Of a stretch of DNA of 64,000 bases, positions 57,863-64,000 are shown piece by piece (the stretch's first letter is position 1; every line of letters starts with the position of its first letter). The DNA lies in assembly GCA_934464705.1 (NCBI GenBank), contig CAKSKB010000008.1, positions 52,382-116,381 on the forward strand. The letters are read 5' to 3'. A program made the position numbers and the translations under genes. Origin of the DNA: an uncultured Clostridia bacterium (GTDB lineage: Bacteria; Bacillota; Clostridia; HGM11514). Under the pieces are notes generated by a model. It was not told the DNA's origin. It saw only the letters and a program-made list of their open reading frames with translations, and did not search any database.

Positions 57863-60208
57863 ATGAACTTTGCGAAAAGAAATTCAACCGAACTTAAATT
57901 TTTTGCCGTGTTTTTTATATTTGCCGCAGCGCTGACGCAGTGCTCAGTTTCTCCGCTTATTTATCCGGACGAGGCAGGATATATCGGCTGGGTATATAAA
58001 TTTATTTACGGCAGCGGAAACGGGCTTCGGTATCTCCCGGGATACAGCATTTTGATAACTCCGGCCTTTTTGCTGACCGGCGGCATCAGAACGGCATTCA
58101 TGCTCGTAACGCTTATAAATTCCGCACTTTACGGTGCGTTTTCGGCTGTATGCGTTAAGCTTGCAAAAAAACTCGAACTTCAGAATCCGCTTCTTTGTGC
58201 AGCGGCGGTTTCGCTTTATCCGTCATTTGTGCTTTATGCAAACCTTGCGCTTTCCGAGGTGCTTCTGACGCTTCTCTTTGCAGCGATTTTATATTCAATA
58301 ACCGTGCTTTCGGAAAACATATATTCAAAATCAGCATGGGCGGCGGTTATAATTTTTACCGCTTATGCCTGCACGGTACATTCGAGGGCAATTATTCTTA
58401 TTCCGGCAGTTTTCGCCGCAATTGCACCGTTAATTTTCAAAAAGGGTTCAAAAACGGCAAAAATACTTTTGACCGTCTGTTTTTCCGTCGGGGCCGCGGG
58501 AGCGGCAGGATTGTTTTTCTATCTCCTGTCACATTCCGAAACGGTTAATGCCGCGCATATGCTGCGCCAAACAGAAAATCTGTTTACCCTCCATGGAATT
58601 TTCAGCTTTTTCACAACGCTTGCGGCGCAGTTTTCGTACCTTGCAATGTCAACCTTCGGGTTTATAATAATCGGAATCTATTACACGATAAAAGCAGTAC
58701 GCAGTGAAAAAAAGCGCACCGCAGCACTGTTTTCGCTTGCGGCGCTTATGTTTTCGGCATTGGTTTCGGCAGTGTTTATGTATCATCACGAGCGCCCGGA
58801 CCATGTAATTTACGGAAGATATAACGAATATGCAATCGTTGGCGTTATGCTTTTCGGAATATCCGGCTTCCTGAAGAACAGGGCAAAAATCAGGCTTGCC
58901 TTATATGCAGTTCTTTCGGGGATAATAACGGCTGTTTTCTGCTCCGAACCGCTTAAAGACTTCGGCGCAAACCTCTGCCACACATGGGGCATATATCTGT
59001 ACAAAGCATTTTTTTATAACTTTTCATACATTTCGGTATTCGTTCTTTTCGCAGTAATATCGGCCGTGATTTTTGTTATAAAAAAGCCGAAAATCACGGT
59101 AATTGCATTATGCCTTTTGTTTGCCGCCGGAACGCTCTATACTGAATATGACTATTTTTACAAGGGTGCGGAACCGCGGCAGCAGTATCCGCAGCTTGCG
59201 AAAATTCTGGACGGAGAAAAGACGGTTTCTGCGGACATAATTGAGGGGGATTCTATGGTTTACCCGTGGGAATACTATAATTATACGGTTTATAATCCGC
59301 AGCTTACGATAAATGACGGCGCAAAATATACCCTTAGTCAAAAGCGTCTACCGGGTATGACGCTTGCAGGCAAGGAAAAGAATTCATCCGTTTATCTCTA
59401 TGAAAAAAGCGGAACGGCGGTTGATGAAATCGGCGAGCCTAATGCGTCGGTCGAGCTTACGGCGCACGATAACGGGTATATTGCGGTAACATATAAAAAT
59501 CTCGGCGCACCGTGGCTTTGCCTTGACGCAGCCGATACGGTTACAGGTGCGGTCCGCGGCGGAATGAGAGTTTACAAAGACGGCAAACTCACGGCAGATG
59601 TACGGCGTGACTTTTCGGACAATGTGTACGATACAGCGGGGTTAATATTTGATTTTCCGTACGGTGACGGCGAATACGATGTCGTCATTGAAACCGTAAG
59701 GGAGTTCAGATACCGCGGCGGAGAGCTTACGCTAAAAGCGGTTGTGTCGGACGGCAAGCTTGAAATATCAGAATCGAACAAAAAAATCTCCGCCGGATTT
59801 ACGGAGCTTGACCCTCTCCAAATCAAGGGAACGGAAGGCTTTTACAGATATTATGTCACACCGGACGGTGTAAAAATCCCCGGCATTTACCTGAGCGGCA
59901 CCTACCTTTCGATAGAAACATACGGAGAGCACGGCGAACTTGATGTCGAAGTTTTCGGAAACGGCAAACCGCTTAAATTTATAAAATTTGAGGATAACAG
60001 CTATATATTTGAAATGTCCGAACCGATTGAAACTCTTGAAATAAAGTCGTCAACATATAAATACTGTTATAACGGCATGGATTTTCTGACGACGGAATCG
60101 AATGTCAAAGCGGTTGACTACTTTGTGCGCGGCATGAAAAAGCTGTTTGATGTGAGGCTTGACCACCGTGACTACGGTGTTGATATTAAAAAAATACACA
60201 TAAATTGA
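57863..60208 (+). CDS. Polytopic GT-C-like glycosyltransferase with large ectodomain
   Basis: 781 residues. About eleven transmembrane helices in residues 12-430; the first outside loop carries YPDEAGYIGW, an Asp-Glu pair where GT-C (ArnT/PMT-like) enzymes keep the catalytic acid. Residues about 435-781 form a beta-rich outside domain with YPWEYYNYTVYNPQ at its beginning. Probably transfers sugar from a lipid carrier to a surface polymer; acceptor unknown. It lies in a plus-strand run after divIC and 13 nt before the kinase gene. Confidence 0.8.
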   Translation: MNFAKRNSTELKFFAVFFIFAAALTQCSVSPLIYPDEAGYIGWVYKFIYGSGNGLRYLPGYSILITPAFLLTGGIRTAFMLVTLINSALYGAFSAVCVKLAKKLELQNPLLCAAAVSLYPSFVLYANLALSEVLLTLLFAAILYSITVLSENIYSKSAWAAVIIFTAYACTVHSRAIILIPAVFAAIAPLIFKKGSKTAKILLTVCFSVGAAGAAGLFFYLLSHSETVNAAHMLRQTENLFTLHGIFSFFTTLAAQFSYLAMSTFGFIIIGIYYTIKAVRSEKKRTAALFSLAALMFSALVSAVFMYHHERPDHVIYGRYNEYAIVGVMLFGISGFLKNRAKIRLALYAVLSGIITAVFCSEPLKDFGANLCHTWGIYLYKAFFYNFSYISVFVLFAVISAVIFVIKKPKITVIALCLLFAAGTLYTEYDYFYKGAEPRQQYPQLAKILDGEKTVSADIIEGDSMVYPWEYYNYTVYNPQLTINDGAKYTLSQKRLPGMTLAGKEKNSSVYLYEKSGTAVDEIGEPNASVELTAHDNGYIAVTYKNLGAPWLCLDAADTVTGAVRGGMRVYKDGKLTADVRRDFSDNVYDTAGLIFDFPYGDGEYDVVIETVREFRYRGGELTLKAVVSDGKLEISESNKKISAGFTELDPLQIKGTEGFYRYYVTPDGVKIPGIYLSGTYLSIETYGEHGELDVEVFGNGKPLKFIKFEDNSYIFEMSEPIETLEIKSSTYKYCYNGMDFLTTESNVKAVDYFVRGMKKLFDVRLDHRDYGVDIKKIHIN

Positions 60209-60221
60209 GGAGGAATTATTT

Positions 60222-60830
60222 ATGAAGATGAATGTTACAATCGCAAGACGATACGGAAGCGGCGGCCACGATATAGGAAAACTCGTTGCGGACTGGCTGG
60301 GAATCGATTTTTACGATAAGGAAATTCTCGCAGTTGCCGCAAAGGAAAGCGGAATTGATGTTGCCCATTTTGAAGCGGCGGATGAAAAACCGGCAAACAG
60401 CTTTTTGTATTCAATCGCAATGTCGGGGCAGATTTATGCAAACGCAGGCGATTTTCTGACAAACGATAAGCTTTTTGCATTCCAGAGCAATGCTATTCTC
60501 AAAACCGCGAAAGAAAAACCGGGGCTTTTTGTCGGGCGCTGCGCCGATTATATTCTGCGCGATTTGCCCAATGTGGTTAAGATTTTCATACACGCCGACG
60601 ATGAAACAAGAATAAAAAGGATTATGGAAATCAAAAGCGTGAACGAAGCGGAAGCAAAAACTCTTATCAAAAAAGCCGATAAGAAAAGAGTAAGCTATTA
60701 TAACTTCTATGCAGACGGAAAATGGGGCGACCAGTCGCTTTATGACCTCTCGATTAATTCTTCAAGACTGGGCATCGAAGGAACCGCCGAGGCAATCTGC
60801 GATTTTGTAAGACGCATGGAAAACAGATAA
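60222..60830 (+). CDS. Cytidylate kinase-like family protein
   Basis: 202 residues. N-terminal NVTIARRYGSGGHDIGKLVA (modified P-loop), DFYDKEIL and FVGRCADYILRD are marks of the cytidylate_kin2 family; SYYNFYADGKWGD near 160. These proteins phosphorylate unknown small nucleoside-type substrates. GAGGAGG precedes the ATG. Its stop codon lies 1 nt before the left end of an IS256-like element. Confidence 0.92.
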   Translation: MKMNVTIARRYGSGGHDIGKLVADWLGIDFYDKEILAVAAKESGIDVAHFEAADEKPANSFLYSIAMSGQIYANAGDFLTNDKLFAFQSNAILKTAKEKPGLFVGRCADYILRDLPNVVKIFIHADDETRIKRIMEIKSVNEAEAKTLIKKADKKRVSYYNFYADGKWGDQSLYDLSINSSRLGIEGTAEAICDFVRRMENR

Positions 60831-61027
60831 AGGGGCAATCCCTCATTTTGTGTAAACCTCAAAATTTGCTCCAAAATGATCATATAATCTAAGTGTTTTT
60901 TTGTGGGCTGAGAGCCGAATTTCGGCTTTCAGCCCTTAGCTGTAATTTAGCATGAAATTGCCGGCATGTTAAGGGCGCCCTCGCAAGAGGGCGTTTATTT
61001 CACCCTTGATTTGACGGCTATTTTATG

Positions 61028-62277
61028 CTACTGCGGTAATCTGTCGGCAAAGAATATTTCAAGCTGTGAGTGGATTTGCCCCCAGTCTTTGCGCTTGCCT
61101 GTCCACTTTTTCGTAATGTCTATCATTGCAAGATAAAGCATTTTTAATAGACTGTCATCGGTCGGAAATACGCTTTTATTTTTTGTAACCTTCCGAAGCT
61201 GTCGGTTAAATCCCTCTATTGTATTCGTTGTATAAATCAAGGTTCTGACCGCCTCCGGATACTTGAAATATGTCGATAAATTAGCCCAATTTGCCCGCCA
61301 CGAAATAGCTATTTTAGGATATTTGCTGCTCCATTTTTCATCAAAGCTATCAAGCTCCGAAAGTGCCGTTTGTTCGTCAACCGCTGCATAAACCCTCTTC
61401 AAATCAGCCATTAAAGCCTTAATATCCTTGTATGATACAAACTTTGTTGTATTGCGGATTTGATGGATTATGCACTGCTGTATCTCTGTTTTAGGATATA
61501 CTGCTTCTATTGCGTTTGTAAAGCCGGTCAGCCCATCAATGCAGGCGATCAGTATATCTTCGACACCGCGAGCTTTTATACTGTTTAACACCGAAAGCCA
61601 AAACTTTGCGCTTTCATTTTCGCCAACTCACATTCCGAGGACTTCCTTTTGTCCTTCCATATTGATTCCGATCGCGATATATACAGCCTTTTTAATTATT
61701 TGTCCTTCGCTTCTGACGTGGAAGTGTATGGCGTCCATAAATACAACCGCATAGATTTCTTCAAGCGGTCTTGACTGCCATTCTCGCACTACAGGCAGTA
61801 TTTTATCGGTTATCCGGCTTATGGTTGTATCGGAACACTCTAAACCGTAAATATCCTTGATGTGAGCTTCTATATCGCTTGTGGTCATGCCCTTTGCATA
61901 CATTGATATTATCTTTTCTTCAGTATCTCCGGTCAGCGTTGTTTGGTTCTTCTAACCAGCTGCGGCTCAAATTGACCGTCTCTGTCTCTCGGCACTTTAA
62001 TCTCTGTTTCTCCAAAGCTTGTTTTAAGTGTCTTTTTGGAATACCCGTTACGGCTGTTTTCGCCCTCTTTGTTGCGATAATCATACTTTGTATAGCCTAA
62101 TTCATCATCAAGCTCTCCGTCAAGACCGTTTTCAAGCATTTCCCCGACCATCATCTTAAACACATCTTTCAGGTCATCAAAATTCTTTACATCCAGCCCT
62201 TTCATGATGTTGCGCAAATTCTCCTTGCGTTCTTTTTCTGCTGCCCTCTCGATGGGACTTAATTTGTACCTTGGCAT
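61028..62277 (-). pseudogene. IS256-family transposase, one frameshift and one nonsense change
   Basis: A mutator-type transposase of about 415 codons. The frame from 62277 stops at 61933 after FEPQLVRRTKQR; a single-base loss near 61950 explains it, because the next frame continues as NQTTLTGDTEEK. A TGA at 61628-61630 stands where GMWVGENES is expected (TGG to TGA). The DDE residues remain readable in FMDAIHFHVR, ACIDGLTGF and NTIEGFNRQLRK. So the change is recent but the element is probably not autonomous. Confidence 0.9.
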
Positions 62278-62282
62278 AATTT

Positions 62283-62327
62283 AAACCTCCAAAATGATAT
62301 TTTTATTATATATCATCTTGGAGGTTT
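62283..62327 (-). other. Inverted repeat hiding the transposase ribosome site
   Basis: 17-bp arms (62283-62299 and 62311-62327) differing at one position contain GGAGG before the transposase ATG. Read-through from outside would fold this and block translation, a known way for insertion sequences to limit outside activation. Confidence 0.65.
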
Positions 62328-62373
62328 CGTAAAGAGTTTACACAAAATTCGGGGTTGACTCAAATATTACATC

Positions 62374-63168
62374 TTACAATCCTGCCATTTTCTTTTTATA
62401 TTGCATAGGTGTGCAAGAGGTTTTCTTTTTAAACACATATGTCATATATGTTTGCGATGAAAATCCGCTGCTGTAAGCAATGTCCGAGAAGCTTTTATCT
62501 GTTGCGGCGAGTAAAAATTTTGCATTGTTTATTCGTTTTGTTAATAAATATTCGTGGGGTGTTTGCCCCGTTAAATTTAAGAATAGGTTGTGAAAGTAAA
62601 TTTTACTTAAATGCACATATGCGGCAATATCATCAAGAGTGATTTTTTGTGTATAATTTTTATCTATAAAGCTTATTGCTTTATGTATGATTTCGGTGTT
62701 TCTGTTTGGGTTTAAAAAGTTGTTTTCCATCGCTAACGGTATCTTTATAAAGAGAGATAAAATTTCTAAAAATTTTATTGTTAAATCAATCTCATTTTGC
62801 CTTTTTGGGAATTTTTTTTCATAAAGAAAAGCACGAAAGGCCGATTCAAACTCATTAGCGTTGGGTGGCAAATAAAAATTCGGAACAGAATCAAGCTGAG
62901 AGTGAAGTGTTTCATCATCTGTAACAATGTGTATATATAAACACTTGTACGGAAGATCCGTATGCCGTATTTGCCCTGGTTTAGCCAATATAATTCCGCC
63001 TTTTTGGATAGAATAAGATTTTTCATCTATATAGCTCGTGCCGCCGTTATATGTTATATATTCAAATTCATACATTGAGGTTCGCCTTAAGTCTGTAGAT
63101 ACAGCGTTGCTATATATTAAAGAAGCGTCATATGAGCCATAATGGATGACCTGTGGTATAGTCTTCAT
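62374..63168 (-). CDS. AraC-family regulator, divergent from the UlaG-like gene
   Basis: 264 residues. N-terminal cupin-like sensor (about 25-105) with GGIILAKPGQIRHTDLPYK and a C-terminal double helix-turn-helix (about 165-260) with ITLDDIAAYVHLSKIYFHNL and SFSDIAYSSGFSSQTYMTYV. More AT-rich than the genes left of the insertion sequence, so the IS may mark a junction between regions. Divergent from the hydrolase at 63273. Confidence 0.92.
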   Translation of the reverse strand: MKTIPQVIHYGSYDASLIYSNAVSTDLRRTSMYEFEYITYNGGTSYIDEKSYSIQKGGIILAKPGQIRHTDLPYKCLYIHIVTDDETLHSQLDSVPNFYLPPNANEFESAFRAFLYEKKFPKRQNEIDLTIKFLEILSLFIKIPLAMENNFLNPNRNTEIIHKAISFIDKNYTQKITLDDIAAYVHLSKIYFHNLFLNLTGQTPHEYLLTKRINNAKFLLAATDKSFSDIAYSSGFSSQTYMTYVFKKKTSCTPMQYKKKMAGL

Positions 63169-63272
63169 TATTTATCATCCCTTTAGAGTAATATTTCTAT
63201 AAAATATAATAACATTTTATATTTAATTTGTCAAGCGAATATGATAAAATCAATTTAGGAGTTGATTTAAAA

Positions 63273-63947
63273 ATGCAAATTAAATGGATAGGTCAGGCAG
63301 GTCTTTTGATAGATACGGATAAATTCAAAATAATGGTTGATCCGTATTTATCAGATAGTGTTGCGAAAGTAAATCCGGCAAACCGGCGAAGAATGAAAAT
63401 AAATGAGAATTTATTTGAAGAAAAACCGGAAATTATTTTGATAACGCATAACCATATAGATCACTTAGATCCTGAAACTTTGTCGAGGCTGCTTGGAAAT
63501 GACAGAAGCATAACGGTTCTTGCACCGCACGGTTCATGGGAAAAGGTGAGAGAGTACGGCGGTAACCATAATTATGTAATGTTTAACCGCAAAACTGTGT
63601 GGACATATAAAAATGTTACATTCACAGCTGTTAAAGCCGAACATTCGGATTTGAATGCAATTGGATTTATTATAGATATCGAAAACACAAAACTGTATAT
63701 AACGGGTGATACGTTATATAATAAAGAAATTTTTGATGACTTACCGGATGATATTTATGCTGTTTTTCTGCCTATAAACGGAGTTGGAAATAATATGAAT
63801 ATCGAGGATGCAAAACGGTTTGCAAAGAAAACAGGTGCAAAATTTGCGGTTCCTGTCCACTGGGGTATGTTTGATGATATTAAGCCCGAATGCTTCGAGG
63901 TAAACAATATTATAATACCGAGAATATATGATGAAATAAAGTTTTAA
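63273..63947 (+). CDS. UlaG-like metallo-beta-lactamase-fold hydrolase
   Basis: 224 residues from the ATG at 63273 (TAGGAG upstream; an earlier TTG lacks a site). MBL motif THNHIDHLD (about 60-68), DPYLSD, ITGDTLYN and FAVPVHWGMFD. UlaG proteins open lactones of sugar phosphates such as L-ascorbate-6-phosphate. AT-rich. Followed by a gene beginning MKIRDIKTF, which fits a sugar-acid pathway controlled by the divergent AraC protein. Confidence 0.85.
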   Translation: MQIKWIGQAGLLIDTDKFKIMVDPYLSDSVAKVNPANRRRMKINENLFEEKPEIILITHNHIDHLDPETLSRLLGNDRSITVLAPHGSWEKVREYGGNHNYVMFNRKTVWTYKNVTFTAVKAEHSDLNAIGFIIDIENTKLYITGDTLYNKEIFDDLPDDIYAVFLPINGVGNNMNIEDAKRFAKKTGAKFAVPVHWGMFDDIKPECFEVNNIIIPRIYDEIKF

Positions 63948-63973
63948 AATATATTTGTAAACAGGAGAAAAAG

Positions 63974-64000
63974 ATGAAAATTAGGGATATTAAAACCTTT
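63974..64000 (+). CDS. Start of a gene resembling the mandelate racemase/galactonate dehydratase family (cut)
   Basis: Only nine codons are in the window: MKIRDIKTF, after AGGAG 6 nt upstream. This opening is common for enolase-superfamily sugar-acid dehydratases, and the UlaG-like neighbour agrees, but nine residues cannot prove it. Confidence 0.4.

Larger units (their letters stand above)
60832..62361 (-). mobile_element. IS256-family insertion sequence, decayed
   Basis: 1530 bp between 26-bp imperfect terminal inverted repeats (60832-60857 and 62336-62361), sharing ATTTTGTGTAAAC exactly and CAAxCCC outside it. No target duplication was found (left flank ACAGATAAA, right AAATATTAC). The single transposase frame is broken twice. 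Inside the left end are a terminator-like hairpin (GGGCTGAGAGCCGA / TCGGCTTTCAGCCC, about 60904-60936) and CGCCCTC-GCAA-GAGGGCG (about 60976-60995). Confidence 0.9.

Noticed and set aside
61628..61630. UGA read as tryptophan
   Set aside because: TGA is used as a normal stop in many intact genes here (e.g. divIVA, hfq, ywlG), so this is a nonsense mutation, not a code change.
61028..62277. Three separate small genes in the IS region
   Set aside because: They are consecutive pieces of one IS256 transposase separated by a frameshift and a stop.

Overview
The window reads as chromosomal DNA of a Gram-positive, probably endospore-forming anaerobic member of Clostridia. Supporting signs are yabP/yabQ (spore coat/cortex) and divIC next to rlmH and murA, sepF/divIVA/yggS division genes, an Hfq, RNase Y, an S-layer-homology (SLH) anchored giant surface enzyme, a glycyl radical enzyme with its activase, and many consensus sigma-A promoters with Gram-positive Shine-Dalgarno sites. 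SLH-anchored carbohydrate enzymes suggest a plant-fibre or gut-type clostridium (a Monoglobales-like lineage is one guess; the sequence alone cannot fix it).

Layout. 1-12.7 kb: one tightly overlapping minus-strand operon miaB-ylbF-mutS-mutL-miaA-hfq-hlyD-like-yggS-sepF-divIVA-ileS (ileS runs off the left edge), combining tRNA modification, mismatch repair, RNA chaperoning and septum placement. 12.7-29.6 kb: surface and secreted functions, with a zinc-ribbon membrane protein, a lipoprotein, an (alpha/alpha)6 glycosidase, two paralogous secreted proteins (one a 2148-residue SGNH esterase + beta-helix + SLH protein) with matching promoters and upstream elements, a divergent AraC regulator, a second SGNH esterase, three small secreted proteins and a CorA transporter. 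29.7-33.4 kb: an orphan glycyl radical enzyme, its radical-SAM activase and a divergent AraC regulator. 33.5-35.8 kb: rpmG-secE-nusG-rplK-rplA with two apparent L1-binding leader sites. 35.8-38.4 kb: a small accessory island containing repeats, a tandem pair of 75-residue HTH genes, a SLOG-like gene, a type I toxin-antitoxin-like locus encoding a 22-residue hydrophobic peptide, and a 231-bp structured repeat whose other copy lies at 17.6 kb.

38.4-43.3 kb: rny, yigZ, hflX, mnmM, ywlG (all minus). 43.3-50.2 kb: small lipoprotein, YgjV, a hairpin-rich intergenic block, DUF1275 and a small membrane protein divergent from a LysR gene, a DUF624 protein, cobO, a CDF transporter and an ECF S component. 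50.2-60.8 kb (plus): an AlbA_2/HATPase regulator with a frame-sensitive tandem repeat, asnB, a small exporter, murA, yycJ, rlmH, yabP, yabQ, divIC, a GT-C-like membrane protein and a cytidylate-kinase-like gene. 60.8-62.4 kb: a decayed IS256-family element. 62.4-64 kb: an AraC regulator divergent from an UlaG-like metallo-hydrolase and the first codons of another gene.

The strongest candidates for something undescribed are the type I toxin-antitoxin-like locus (37.54-37.80 kb), the 231-bp repeat whose terminal stems change in a compensatory way between copies, the short unassigned glycyl radical enzyme system, and the 13/14-nt repeat tract in the AlbA_2 gene. All functional statements are from reading the sequence and family knowledge; no database search or folding program was run.
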